A DNA stretch of 64,000 nt. It comes from Curtobacterium sp. ER1/6. GTDB lineage: Bacteria; Actinomycetota; Actinomycetes; Actinomycetales; Microbacteriaceae. Shown piece by piece: positions 1 to 8,278 of the stretch. Below the pieces are notes generated by a model. The model had not been told where the DNA came from. It was given only the letters and a program-made list of their open reading frames with translations, and made no database searches. The stretch is taken from assembly GCF_001742745.1 (NCBI RefSeq), contig NZ_MJAK01000007.1, positions 97,783-161,782 of the forward strand, written 5' to 3'. Made by a program: the position numbers and the translations under genes. How positions within the stretch are numbered: the first letter of the stretch is position 1; every line of letters begins with the position of its first letter.

Positions 1-1
1 C

Positions 2-514
2 CCGACCCCTGGCGACGGCGAGACGCCCGCTCCGGGCAACGGCAACGGCAACGGCACCGGCAGCGGCACCACCCCCGGCGCCGGCCAGACGCCCGTCGCT
101 CCCGCCGGGTCCTCGCTGACCGAGGCGAACCGTGGCAGCATCACCGCGCCGGCCTCGGCCCGTGCGGGCGAGACCATCACGGTCGGTGTCGGCTCGGCGC
201 TCGCCGGGCAGCGGATCTCGGTGTGGCTGTACTCCGACGCGGTGCTCCTCGGCACCGAGGTGGTCGCCGCCGACGGCACCGTCCGCGTGACGATCCCGAT
301 CGGCACGACGACCGGGTCGCACCGCCTCGCCGTCACCGCCGCCGCCGACGGGTCGCTCGTCGGCTGGACCGACATCCGGATCGACCCGGCGACGGGCGAG
401 CTGGCGTTCACCGGGGCCGAGCTCACCGGTGGCCTCGCCGCCGCGCTGCTCCTGCTCGCTGCCGGCACCGGACTGATCGTGACCCGTCGTCGTCGGGCGG
501 CCCGCACCGCCTGA
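2..514 (+). CDS. LAXTG-anchored surface protein, C-terminal part (partial, 5' end outside window)
   Basis: The reading frame is open to the left edge, so only the last 170 residues are present. It begins with a Pro/Gly/Thr/Asn-rich linker (about residues 1-35), followed by a roughly 90-residue beta-rich domain that may be Ig-like. It ends with LAFTG, a hydrophobic helix and a RRRRAA tail. LAXTG is the motif recognised by class E sortases of high-GC actinobacteria, so the protein is probably linked to the cell wall. Its last 130 residues are clearly homologous to the C-terminus of the protein at 61271-63682, so the two are paralogues sharing one anchoring module. A strong terminator follows at once. 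N-terminal domains and function cannot be seen here. Confidence 0.85.
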   Translation, partial: PTPGDGETPAPGNGNGNGTGSGTTPGAGQTPVAPAGSSLTEANRGSITAPASARAGETITVGVGSALAGQRISVWLYSDAVLLGTEVVAADGTVRVTIPIGTTTGSHRLAVTAAADGSLVGWTDIRIDPATGELAFTGAELTGGLAAALLLLAAGTGLIVTRRRRAARTA

Positions 515-532
515 CGCGCTGAACGCACGTCG

Positions 533-576
533 AACGCGACACCGCACCCGTCGATCGACGGGTGCGGTGTCGCGTT
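533..576 (+). terminator. Rho-independent-type hairpin after the surface protein gene
   Basis: Perfect 22-bp inverted repeat (533-554 against 555-576) starting 18 nt after the stop codon. It has no clear U-tract, as is usual for high-GC actinobacteria. Confidence 0.8.
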
Positions 577-594
577 CCCCGCGGTGACCACCGG

Positions 595-640
595 ACGGAC
601 GGGAGGCGCGTGGCGGCCCGGCACCGTGCCTCCCGTCCGT
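595..640. repeat. Dispersed palindrome family B, copy 1 (20-6-20)
   Basis: Left arm 595-614 and right arm 621-640 pair at 17 of 20 positions around a 6-nt loop. The arm core is ACGGACGGGAGGC. The same 46-bp architecture recurs at 29721-29766, 47971-48016 and 60992-61037. It lies between the surface protein terminator and the rplM promoter. Confidence 0.8.
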
Positions 641-652
641 CGGTCAGGTGCG

Positions 653-682
653 TTCGACAAGGCGAGCCGCGTCGGGTAGGCT
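653..682 (+). promoter_or_regulatory. Candidate promoter of rplM-rpsI
   Basis: A TTCGAC -35-like hexamer (653-658), an 18-bp spacer and a TAGGCT -10 (677-682). This would give an mRNA leader of about 130 nt before rplM. The leader could hold a ribosomal-protein control element, but I recognise no specific fold. Confidence 0.5.
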
Positions 683-820
683 CTCACCTTGGTCTGTGCG
701 CCCCGTGCGCCGGACAGTCAGATGAGCCCTCCACCGGGCAGTTCCACGAGCATCGCCCGCGGAACACCCACCGGAGCGGGATTCACGGACTCCTCACCTC
801 GACACGAAAGCAGCACTCCT

Positions 821-1267
821 GTGACTCGTACGTTCTCCCCGAAGCCGGCAGACGTCCAGCACGACTGGATCGTCATCGACGCGACCGACGTCGTCCTCGG
901 CCGTCTCGCCACCCACGCCGCGGCGCTCCTGCGCGGCAAGCACAAGGCCACCTTCGCCCAGCACATGGACATGGGTGACTACGTCATCATCATCAACGCG
1001 GACAAAGTCGCCCTCACCGGCTCCAAGCTCGCGAAGAAGGTCTACTACCGTCACTCGGGCTACCCGGGCGGCCTCACGGCGACCTCCTACCCGGAGATGC
1101 TCGAGAAGCACCCGACCCGCGCCGTCGAGAAGGCTATCCGCGGCATGCTGCCGAAGAACACGCTCGGCCGTGAGCAGCTCGGCAAGCTCAAGGTCTACGC
1201 CGGCCCGGAGCACCCGCACGCCGCGCAGCAGCCCAAGGCGTACACCTTCGACCAGGTCGCACAGTAG
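821..1267 (+). CDS. rplM: 50S ribosomal protein L13
   Basis: Large-subunit assembly protein of 148 residues, the usual L13 length of about 145. The sequence holds the family hallmarks [17 protein letters not shown] near the N-terminus and the HSGYPGG...[10 protein letters not shown] stretch in the middle. An in-frame upstream extension to 689 exists, but it would add 44 residues of non-family sequence. The GTG at 821 ([13 protein letters not shown]) matches known L13 N-termini and has a weak GAAAG upstream. It is followed 36 nt later by rpsI, the classic rplM-rpsI pair. Confidence 0.96.
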   Translation: MTRTFSPKPADVQHDWIVIDATDVVLGRLATHAAALLRGKHKATFAQHMDMGDYVIIINADKVALTGSKLAKKVYYRHSGYPGGLTATSYPEMLEKHPTRAVEKAIRGMLPKNTLGREQLGKLKVYAGPEHPHAAQQPKAYTFDQVAQ

Positions 1268-1303
1268 TTCCGGCCACGACGACTTCAAGGACTGATAAAA
1301 CTC

Positions 1304-1789
1304 ATGGCTCAGATCGCTGACTCCCTCGACCAGACCCCGGAGAGCTTCACCACCGAGAGCGCGCCCGTCGCGTCCGAGGCCGCTCCCCGCCAGATCCTCA
1401 ACGTCTCGGGCGGTGCCGTCGGGCGCCGCAAGGAGGCCATCGCGCGCGTCCGCCTCGTCCCCGGTGGCGGCTCCTTCACGGTGAACGGCCGCACGCTCGA
1501 GGACTACTTCCCGAACAAGCTGCACCAGCAGCTCATCAACGACCCGTTCAAGGTGCTCGAGCTCCTCGGCGCCTACGACGTCGTCGCCCGCATCACCGGC
1601 GGCGGCCCCTCGGGTCAGGCCGGTGCGCTCCGCCTCGCGATCGCGCGTGCGCTGAACGAGATCGACCGCGAGAACAACCGCGCCACCCTCAAGAAGGCCG
1701 GCTTCCTCACCCGTGACGCCCGCGTCATCGAGCGCAAGAAGGCCGGTCTCAAGAAGGCCCGCAAGGCGTCGCAGTTCTCGAAGCGCTAG
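1304..1789 (+). CDS. rpsI: 30S ribosomal protein S9
   Basis: Small-subunit head protein of 161 residues. Residues 1-35 are an acidic extension typical of actinobacterial S9. The conserved core starts at [12 protein letters not shown] and ends with the basic tail [12 protein letters not shown], whose last Lys-Arg contacts P-site tRNA. It is transcribed with rplM and followed 22 nt later by glmM, so the three may share one transcript. Confidence 0.97.
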   Translation: MAQIADSLDQTPESFTTESAPVASEAAPRQILNVSGGAVGRRKEAIARVRLVPGGGSFTVNGRTLEDYFPNKLHQQLINDPFKVLELLGAYDVVARITGGGPSGQAGALRLAIARALNEIDRENNRATLKKAGFLTRDARVIERKKAGLKKARKASQFSKR

Positions 1790-1811
1790 TCGCGCGACGA
1801 ACCCGATCGCA

Positions 1812-3188
1812 ATGCCGCGTCTGTTCGGTACCGACGGTGTTCGTGGACTCGCCAACGGCGAGCTGACGGCCGCGCTGGCTCTGGGTCTCGCCCAGGCCAG
1901 CGCGGCCGTGCTCACGCACGGACACCATGCGGACGCCCGCCGGGCGTCCGGTCGACCGCGCCCCCGTGCGGTCCTGGCGCGCGACCCGCGCGTCTCCGGC
2001 GAGTTCCTCGGTGCCGCGGTCGCGGCCGGGCTCGCCTCCGCCGGCGTCGACGTGCTCGACGCCGGGGTCATCCCCACCCCCGCCGCCGCGTACCTGGTGG
2101 CGGACATCGACGCCGACTTCGGCGTCATGATCTCCGCGTCGCACAACCCAGCGCCCGACAACGGCATCAAGTTCTTCGCGACGGGCGGCCGCAAGCTGCC
2201 CGACGAGGTCGAGGACCGCATCGAGGCGGCCATGCACGACCAGTCCGCGCCCACCCCCACGGGCGGCGAGGTCGGCCGGATCACCCGGTTCGCCGACGCC
2301 GAGGACCGCTACGTCGTGCACCTGCTCGGCACGCTGCCGCACCGGCTCGACGGTCTCCACGTCGTGCTCGACTGCGCGAACGGCGCGGCCGCCGGCGTCT
2401 CGCCCGAGGTGTTCGTGAACGCGGGTGCCCGCGTGACCCTGATCGGCGCCGAGCCGGACGGCATGAACATCAACGACGGCGTGGGGTCGACACACATCGA
2501 CAACCTCGCCCGGGCGGTGCTCGAGCACGGCGCCGACGTGGGCATCGCGCACGACGGCGACGCCGACCGGTGCCTCGCGGTGGACGCCGCGGGCAACGCG
2601 ATCGACGGCGACCAGATCATGGCGATCCTCGCGCTGTCGCTGCAGGAGCGCGGCCACCTGAAGGACGACACGCTGGTCGCGACGGTCATGTCGAACCTGG
2701 GCCTGAAGCGGGCCATGGCGGACGCGGGCATCACGGTGCTCGAGACCGGCGTCGGTGACCGCTACGTGCTCGAGAAGATGAACGAGGGCGGGTTCTCGCT
2801 CGGCGGCGAGCAGTCCGGCCACATCATCTTCAACGACTACGCGACCACCGGCGACGGGGTCCTGACCGGGCTGCACCTGGTGGCCGAGATGGCGCGCACC
2901 GGGAAGAGCCTGCAGGAGCTCGCGTCGTGCATGACCGTCTTCCCGCAGGTGCTCCTGAACGTCCGGGGCGTCGACCGCCACGGGCTCGAGGACCAGGGCG
3001 TGCAGGACGCGGTCGCCGCGGCCACGGCGGCGCTCGGCGACTCCGGCCGGGTGCTGCTGCGTCCGTCCGGCACCGAGCCGGTCGTCCGCGTCATGGTCGA
3101 GGCCGCCTCGCAGGAGGACGCCGAGCGCGTCGCCGAGGAGCTCGCGGACGTCGTGCGTGACCGGCTGACGATCGACGAGGCCGCGTAG
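1812..3188 (+). CDS. glmM: Phosphoglucosamine mutase
   Basis: Converts glucosamine-6-phosphate to glucosamine-1-phosphate for UDP-GlcNAc and peptidoglycan synthesis. It has 458 residues. Visible motifs are [12 protein letters not shown] at the N-terminus, the catalytic serine loop ISASHNP (about residue 107), the metal loop DGDADR (about 249), the sugar-binding GEQSGH and the phosphate-binding RPSGTEP near the C-terminus. The ATG at 1812 is chosen because the longer frame back to 1713 overlaps rpsI with non-homologous sequence. No good ribosome-binding site is seen. It follows rplM-rpsI and works with glmS, 1.8 kb downstream. Confidence 0.96.
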   Translation: MPRLFGTDGVRGLANGELTAALALGLAQASAAVLTHGHHADARRASGRPRPRAVLARDPRVSGEFLGAAVAAGLASAGVDVLDAGVIPTPAAAYLVADIDADFGVMISASHNPAPDNGIKFFATGGRKLPDEVEDRIEAAMHDQSAPTPTGGEVGRITRFADAEDRYVVHLLGTLPHRLDGLHVVLDCANGAAAGVSPEVFVNAGARVTLIGAEPDGMNINDGVGSTHIDNLARAVLEHGADVGIAHDGDADRCLAVDAAGNAIDGDQIMAILALSLQERGHLKDDTLVATVMSNLGLKRAMADAGITVLETGVGDRYVLEKMNEGGFSLGGEQSGHIIFNDYATTGDGVLTGLHLVAEMARTGKSLQELASCMTVFPQVLLNVRGVDRHGLEDQGVQDAVAAATAALGDSGRVLLRPSGTEPVVRVMVEAASQEDAERVAEELADVVRDRLTIDEAA

Positions 3189-3217
3189 GCCGTTCGCCAC
3201 GCGGGCGCTGCCCGCTG

Positions 3218-3282
3218 TCGAACCACGAAGACGACATCGAACCAGGCGCTCGTCCTGGTTCGATGTCGTCTTCCTGGTTCGA
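3218..3282. repeat. Dispersed palindrome family A, copy 1 (29-7-29)
   Basis: Arms 3218-3246 and 3254-3282 pair at 28 of 29 positions around a 7-nt loop. The left arm starts TCGAACCACGA. It lies between the convergent ends of glmM and coaA, so it could act as a bidirectional terminator. A related copy is at 41334-41400. Confidence 0.85.
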
Positions 3283-3326
3283 TGCGCCCGCCGTGCCGTG
3301 CCGTGCAGCCGGCGGCCGCCCCCGCG

Positions 3327-4271
3327 TCAGATCTTGCGGAGCAGCACCGACGACACCTTGTGGTTCGCGCCCTTCTTCAGCACGAGGGTCGCCCGGGAGC
3401 GCGTCGGCAGCACGTTCTCGAGCAGGTTCGGCTCGTTGATGGCCCGCCAGACCTCGGTCGCCGTCCGCACCGCGTCCTCGCGCGACAACGAGGCGAACCG
3501 GTGGAAGAACGAGTCGGGGCTCGAGAACGCCTCCTCCTGCAGGGCCAGGAACCGGTCGACGTACCAGGACTCGATGTCCTTCGTCTTCGCGTCGACGTAG
3601 ATGGTGAAGTCGAAGAGGTCGGAGAGCGCGAGCCGCCCGTGCACCGGCGGCGCGAGCACGTTGAGCCCCTCGACGATGAGGACGTCCGGCTGCCGCACGA
3701 CGATCTCCGCGTCCGGCACGATGTCGTAGACCAGGTGCGAGTAGAACGGCGCACGGACCTCGGTCGCGCCGCTCTTGACCTGGCTGACGAACCGCAGCAG
3801 GGCCCGGCGGTCGTACGACTCCGGGAAGCCCTTGCGGTCCATGATCCCGCGGCGCTCCAGCTCCGCGTTCGGGTAGAGGAACCCGTCGGTCGTGACGAGC
3901 TCCACGCGCGGGGTGTCGGGCCAGCGCTTCGTCAGCTCGCGGAGCAGTCGGGCGACGGTGGACTTGCCGACGGCCACCGACCCGGCGACGCCGATGACGA
4001 ACGGCGTCCGACCGGCCCGCTCGCCGAGGAAGCGGCTCGTCTCCGCGTGCAGGTCCCGCGCCCCTGCCGCGTACAGCGTCAGCAGCCGCGAGAGGGGGAG
4101 GTAGACCTCCTGGACCTCCTGCATGTCCAGCCGGTCGCCCAGGCCGCGCAGCTGCACGACCTCGGTCTCCGTGAGCGACAGGTGCTCCCTCGGCGCCAGC
4201 TGGGACCACTCGTCGCGCGGGATCTCCACGAACGGGGTCGGGTGCGCGACGGCGGTCTCCGTGATCGGCAT
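3327..4271 (-). CDS. coaA: Type I pantothenate kinase
   Basis: ATP-dependent phosphorylation of pantothenate, the first step of coenzyme A synthesis. It has 314 residues, normal for type I PanK. The P-loop [12 protein letters not shown] lies at about residue 95, followed by family stretches [34 protein letters not shown] and [10 protein letters not shown]. The ATG at 4271 is preferred over an upstream in-frame start at 4379 because the extra 36 residues do not look like CoaA. A TACGCT hexamer sits 7 nt before this ATG, suggesting a leaderless message. Confidence 0.95.
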   Translation of the reverse strand: MPITETAVAHPTPFVEIPRDEWSQLAPREHLSLTETEVVQLRGLGDRLDMQEVQEVYLPLSRLLTLYAAGARDLHAETSRFLGERAGRTPFVIGVAGSVAVGKSTVARLLRELTKRWPDTPRVELVTTDGFLYPNAELERRGIMDRKGFPESYDRRALLRFVSQVKSGATEVRAPFYSHLVYDIVPDAEIVVRQPDVLIVEGLNVLAPPVHGRLALSDLFDFTIYVDAKTKDIESWYVDRFLALQEEAFSSPDSFFHRFASLSREDAVRTATEVWRAINEPNLLENVLPTRSRATLVLKKGANHKVSSVLLRKI

Positions 4272-4278
4272 GGGCACG

Positions 4279-4284
4279 AGCGTA
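4279..4284 (-). promoter_or_regulatory. -10 hexamer for leaderless coaA
   Basis: TACGCT on the minus strand ends 7 nt before the ATG at 4271. Transcription would start at or next to the A of the start codon. Confidence 0.5.
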
Positions 4285-4345
4285 CCGACGGGAGGCGCGG
4301 AGCAGGTGAGCGGACGGGCTGCGGTGGTGCGCGCCTCCCGCTCGG
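4284..4345. repeat. Degenerate family B palindrome
   Basis: The half-sites CGGGAGGCGCG (4289-4299) and CGCGCCTCCCG (4330-4340) face each other 30 nt apart, a looser version of the 20-6-20 element. It lies in the gap between the glutathione peroxidase gene and coaA and overlaps the coaA promoter region. Confidence 0.55.
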
Positions 4346-4391
4346 GGCACGGTGCGTGTCCGCAGGACGCGACCGGCACGTCGATCGGAGG

Positions 4392-4877
4392 TCAGGCGGG
4401 CAGGGCCGCCTCGATGGCGGCGACCACCTCGGGGGCGTCCGGCTTCGTGGTGGGACGGAAGCGCGTGACGGAGCCGTCGGGGGCGACGAGGAACTTCTCG
4501 AAGTTCCAGCTCACCCGGCCGGCCTTGCCGGAGGCGTCGGGGGTCTCCTTGAGCGCCTGGTAGAGCGGGTGGGCACCCTTGCCGTTCACCTTGACCTTCT
4601 CGGACATCGGGAACGTCACGCCCCACGTGGTCGAGCAGTACTCGTCGATCGCCTCGGAGGTACCGAGCTCCTGCAGGAACTGGTTGCTCGGGAAGCCGAG
4701 GACCGTGAAGCCGCGCTCGGCGTAGGTCTTCTGCAGGGCCTCGAGCTGCTCGTACTGGGGTGCGAGCCCGCACCGCGAGGCCACGTTCACGACGAGCACC
4801 GCCTTGTCCGCGTACTGCCCGAACGTCGTCTGCCCGCCGTTCAGCGTCGTGATCGCGATGTCGTCGAAGCGTCCCAT
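4392..4877 (-). CDS. Glutathione peroxidase family protein (thioredoxin-dependent peroxidase likely)
   Basis: Thiol peroxidase of the GPx/BtuE family, 161 residues. The peroxidatic cysteine is in VASRCGLAPQY (Cys36). The other tetrad positions appear as the Gln in GFPSNQF (about 69) and the Trp-Asn in SWNFEKF (about 125). Actinobacteria of this type lack glutathione, so the reductant is more likely thioredoxin or mycothiol; this is inference. It is divergent from glmS, with both promoters in a 71-bp gap. Confidence 0.9.
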   Translation of the reverse strand: MGRFDDIAITTLNGGQTTFGQYADKAVLVVNVASRCGLAPQYEQLEALQKTYAERGFTVLGFPSNQFLQELGTSEAIDEYCSTTWGVTFPMSEKVKVNGKGAHPLYQALKETPDASGKAGRVSWNFEKFLVAPDGSVTRFRPTTKPDAPEVVAAIEAALPA

Positions 4878-4884
4878 GATCGGA

Positions 4885-4890
4885 ACGTTA
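4885..4890 (-). promoter_or_regulatory. -10 hexamer for leaderless peroxidase gene
   Basis: TAACGT on the minus strand ends 7 nt before the ATG at 4877. Confidence 0.45.
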
Positions 4891-4935
4891 TCCCCGCCAC
4901 CCGCGGCTTCGCAGGGTCGGCGGTCAGCCAGACCG

Positions 4936-4941
4936 TAGGAT
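4936..4941 (+). promoter_or_regulatory. -10 hexamer for leaderless glmS
   Basis: TAGGAT ends 7 nt before the glmS ATG at 4949. No ribosome-binding site is visible between them, as expected for a leaderless transcript. Confidence 0.55.
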
Positions 4942-4948
4942 CGACCGC

Positions 4949-6796
4949 ATGTGTGGAATCGTGGGCTACGTCGGCACCGGGAGCAGCCAGGAGGTCCTCC
5001 TCGGGGGCCTCCGTCGGCTCGAGTACCGCGGTTACGACTCTGCCGGCATCGCCGTCGTCGACCGACCCGGCGACCTGGTCTCGGCGAAGAAGGCGGGCAA
5101 GCTCCAGGCCCTCGTCGACGAGCTCGAGGCGCACCCCATCGCCGACGGAGCCACGGGCATCGGGCACACCCGCTGGGCGACGCACGGCGGTCCGACCGAC
5201 GGCAACGCGCACCCGCACCTGGCGGACGGCGGCAAGCTCGCCCTCATCCACAACGGCATCATCGAGAACTTCGCCCCGCTGAAGGAGGAGCTCCTCGCCG
5301 AGGGCGTGACGTTCGCCAGCGAGACGGACTCCGAGGTCGCGGCGCACCTCGTCGCGCGGTCCTTCCGCGAGACCGGCGACCTGACGGCCGCCATGCAGCA
5401 GGCCGTGCAGCGGCTCGAGGGTGCCTTCACGCTCCTCGTCGTGCACGCCGACCAGCCGGGCGTCGTCGTCGGTGCCCGCCGGAACTCCCCGCTCGTGGTC
5501 GGCCTCGGCGACGGCGAGAACTTCATGGGCTCGGACGTCGCCGCGTTCGTCGCCTACACGCAGCGCGCGCTCGCGATCGGGCAGGACGAGATCGCCACGA
5601 TCCGCCCCGAGGGGGTCGAGGTCGTGCACTTCGACGGCACCCCCGCGACCCCGGACGAGTTCGAGGTCAGCTGGGACGCGTCGGCCGCCGACAAGGGCGG
5701 CTGGAGCTCCTTCATGGCGAAGGAGATCAGCGAGGAGCCCGAGGCCGTCGCGAAGACGATCCTCGGCCGCGTGCACGACGGTGCCGTCACGCTGACCGAC
5801 CTCGACCCGATCGCCGAGCGCCTGCAGCAGGTGGACCGCGTGATCGTGATCGCCTGCGGCACCGCCGCCTACGCCGGGACCCTCGGCAAGTACGCGATCG
5901 AGCAGTGGGCCCGCGTGCCGGTCGAGGTCGAGCTCGCACACGAGTTCCGGTACCGCGACCCGGTGCTCGACGAGCGCACCCTCGTGGTCTCGATCAGCCA
6001 GTCGGGCGAGACCATGGACACGCTCATGGCCGTGAAGTACGCCCGCGAGCAGGGCGCGCAGGTGCTCTCGATCTGCAACACGCAGGGCGCGACGATCCCG
6101 CGCGAGTCCGACGCCGTGATCTACACGCACGCCGGGCCGGAGGTCGCCGTCGCGTCCACGAAGGCGTTCATCGCCCAGGGCGTGGCGCTGTACCTGCTCG
6201 GGCTGCACCTCGCCACGCTGCGCGGCACGCTGACGGCCGAGCAGGTCGCCGAGCAGGTCGCCGAGCTCGAGGGACTCGCGCCGAAGCTGCAGCAGACCAT
6301 CGACGACGCGTCCGGCATCGCCGAGCTGGCGAAGTGGATGGCGGACACCCGGAGCGTGCTGTTCCTCGGTCGCCACGTGGGCTACCCGATCGCGCTCGAG
6401 GGTGCGCTCAAGCTCAAGGAGCTCGCCTACATCCACGCCGAGGGCTTCGCCGCCGGCGAGCTCAAGCACGGTCCGATCGCCCTGATCGAGCCCGGGCAGA
6501 TCGTCTTCGTCATCGTGCCGTCGCCGCGCGACCCGCGCTCGCTGCACCCGAAGGTCGTCTCGAACATCCAGGAGATCCGCGCCCGCGGCGCCCGGGTGAT
6601 CGCCATCGCCGAAGAAGGGGACGCCGCCGTGCTGCCCTTCGCCGACGAGGTCCTGCGCATCCCGCTCGCCACGCCGCTGTTCGAGCCGCTGCTCGCCGTC
6701 GCGCCGCTGCACATGTTCGGCATGGAGCTCGCCGCCGCCAAGGGCCTCGACGTCGACCAGCCGCGCAACCTGGCGAAGTCGGTCACCGTCGAGTAG
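4949..6796 (+). CDS. glmS: Glutamine-fructose-6-phosphate aminotransferase (isomerizing)
   Basis: Makes glucosamine-6-phosphate from fructose-6-phosphate and glutamine, the committed step to UDP-GlcNAc. It has 615 residues, the standard length. Cys2 (MCGIVGYVG) is the N-terminal nucleophile of the glutaminase domain (about 1-230, with GHTRWATHG and HNGIIENF). Two SIS sugar-isomerase domains follow (about 290-420 and 460-600, with SQSGETMDT). The C-terminal tail DQPRNLAKSVTVE is the conserved GlmS ending. It heads a tight run with acpS, two alr genes and tsaE. No glmS ribozyme is present. Confidence 0.97.
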   Translation: MCGIVGYVGTGSSQEVLLGGLRRLEYRGYDSAGIAVVDRPGDLVSAKKAGKLQALVDELEAHPIADGATGIGHTRWATHGGPTDGNAHPHLADGGKLALIHNGIIENFAPLKEELLAEGVTFASETDSEVAAHLVARSFRETGDLTAAMQQAVQRLEGAFTLLVVHADQPGVVVGARRNSPLVVGLGDGENFMGSDVAAFVAYTQRALAIGQDEIATIRPEGVEVVHFDGTPATPDEFEVSWDASAADKGGWSSFMAKEISEEPEAVAKTILGRVHDGAVTLTDLDPIAERLQQVDRVIVIACGTAAYAGTLGKYAIEQWARVPVEVELAHEFRYRDPVLDERTLVVSISQSGETMDTLMAVKYAREQGAQVLSICNTQGATIPRESDAVIYTHAGPEVAVASTKAFIAQGVALYLLGLHLATLRGTLTAEQVAEQVAELEGLAPKLQQTIDDASGIAELAKWMADTRSVLFLGRHVGYPIALEGALKLKELAYIHAEGFAAGELKHGPIALIEPGQIVFVIVPSPRDPRSLHPKVVSNIQEIRARGARVIAIAEEGDAAVLPFADEVLRIPLATPLFEPLLAVAPLHMFGMELAAAKGLDVDQPRNLAKSVTVE

Positions 6797-6803
6797 GTCG
6801 GAC

Positions 6804-7178
6804 GTGATCATCGGCATCGGGGTCGACGTCGTCGACACGGAGCGGTTCCGGGGTGTGCTCGAACGCACTCCGGCACTGCGCACCCGGCTGTTCACCCCCG
6901 CCGAGCTGCTGCGCGACGGCGAACCGCGTCCGGTGTCCTCGCTCGCCGCGCGGTTCGCGGCGAAGGAGGCGCTCATCAAGGCCTTCGGGTCGAGCGCCGG
7001 ACTGAGCTGGCAGGAGCTCGAGGTCGTCGCCGACGACCAGCGGAACCCGTCGCTCACCCTGCACGAGGGGGCCCGTCGGGTGGCGGCGGACCGCGGCGTC
7101 ACGGACGTCCACCTGTCGCTGTCGCACGACGGCGGCATCGCGACGGCGTTCGTCGTCATCGAAGGGGGGAGCGCATGA
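6804..7178 (+). CDS. acpS: Holo-[acyl-carrier-protein] synthase
   Basis: Transfers 4'-phosphopantetheine from CoA to acyl carrier protein. It has 124 residues. The family motifs IGVDVVDTERF (Asp8 binds Mg2+) and FAAKEALIKAF (the catalytic Glu) are present, with the closing LSLSHDGGIATAFVV. It starts with GTG 7 nt after glmS stops, and its end overlaps the next gene by 4 bp (ATGA), so it is translated as part of the glmS operon. Confidence 0.95.
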   Translation: MIIGIGVDVVDTERFRGVLERTPALRTRLFTPAELLRDGEPRPVSSLAARFAAKEALIKAFGSSAGLSWQELEVVADDQRNPSLTLHEGARRVAADRGVTDVHLSLSHDGGIATAFVVIEGGSA

Positions 7179-8278
7179 CCGCGTTCACCGGCATCACGGT
7201 CGACCGCGAAGCGTTGATCGCCAACTACGTGACCGTGTCCGAGCGCGTCGCGCCCGCCGGGGTGATCGCGGTCGTGAAGGCGAACGCGTACGGCCACGGG
7301 GCGCTCCACGCCGCACGGGCCTTCGTCGACGCGGGCGCCGAATGGCTCGGGGTCGCGGACGTCGACGAGGGCATCGCGCTCCGCCGCGCCGGGATCGACG
7401 AGGGCGTGCGGATCCTCTCGTGGCTGCACGCCCCGGACGAGGACTTCCGCCGCGCCGCGCAGTACGACGTCACCCCGGCGGTCTCGAGCGTGTCCCAGCT
7501 GGCCGCGGCAGCCGACTCCGAGGTACCGGCCGTGCACGTCTGCGTCGACACCGGCCTGAGCCGCAACGGCGCCGTGGAGTCCGAGTGGGCCGAGCTGTTC
7601 GCGACCGCGGGACGCATCGCCCGGTCCGGTGGGCGCACGCGCGTCGAGGGGCTCATGTCGCACCTGTCGAACGCCTCGCGTGCGGACGACCTCGACCAGG
7701 ACGCCGCGCTGCAGCGGGCCCTCGACGGGCTCGCGGCGAACGGCATCGTGCCGGACGTGGTGCACCTCGCCGCGAGCGCGGCGAGCATCGCGGTGCCCGA
7801 GACGCGGCACGACGCCGCCCGGGTCGGGCTGGCGCTGTACGGCCTGAGCCCGTTCGCCGACCGCTCGTCCGCCGACCTCGGGCTGCGCCCGGCGATGCGC
7901 GTGACCGCCGCCGTCCTGCGGACCGTCCCGGTCGCCGCGGGCGAGGGCGTGAGCTACGGCTACACCTGGCGGGCGGAGACGGACACCCGCCTGGCGGTGA
8001 TCGGGCTCGGCTACGCCGACGGCTTCGACCGTGACCTCGGCAACCGGGTGTCCGTCCGCATCGGCGACCGTCGCTTCCCCGTCGTCGGACGCGTCGCGAT
8101 GAACGCCATGCACATCGACATCGGTGACGCGGACGTCCGGGTCGGCGACGAGGCCGTGCTCTGGGGTGACCCGGCGGACGGCGACCCGGCCGTCGAGGAG
8201 TGGGCGGCCGCGATCGGCACGATCAACTACGAGGTGGTCGCGAGGGTCGGCCGCAGCGTGGAACGGAGGACGACGTGA
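7175..8278 (+). CDS. Alanine racemase paralogue 1 (PLP-dependent, fold type III)
   Basis: Interconverts L- and D-alanine for peptidoglycan if active. It has 367 residues. The PLP lysine is Lys35 in VVKANAYGHG. The active-site Tyr is in GEGVSYGYTW and the PLP-contacting Arg is in ARVGLALYGLSP. The usually conserved Met-Asp-Gln near the C-terminal active-site loop is Met-Asn-Ala here (GRVAMNAMHID), an unusual change. It overlaps acpS by 4 bp and the next racemase by 4 bp. Being the first of two adjacent paralogues, it may be the divergent one, so the symbol alr is not assigned. Confidence 0.88.
   Translation: MTAFTGITVDREALIANYVTVSERVAPAGVIAVVKANAYGHGALHAARAFVDAGAEWLGVADVDEGIALRRAGIDEGVRILSWLHAPDEDFRRAAQYDVTPAVSSVSQLAAAADSEVPAVHVCVDTGLSRNGAVESEWAELFATAGRIARSGGRTRVEGLMSHLSNASRADDLDQDAALQRALDGLAANGIVPDVVHLAASAASIAVPETRHDAARVGLALYGLSPFADRSSADLGLRPAMRVTAAVLRTVPVAAGEGVSYGYTWRAETDTRLAVIGLGYADGFDRDLGNRVSVRIGDRRFPVVGRVAMNAMHIDIGDADVRVGDEAVLWGDPADGDPAVEEWAAAIGTINYEVVARVGRSVERRTT

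Noticed and set aside
4878..4948. glmS ribozyme/riboswitch
   Set aside because: The gap before glmS is only 71 bp and is taken up by two divergent -10 signals. No room or match for the ribozyme core.
8200..8275. ATG start of the second racemase at 8200
   Set aside because: It would overlap the first racemase by about 78 bp with non-homologous residues. The GTG at 8275 with GGAGG fits the family start.
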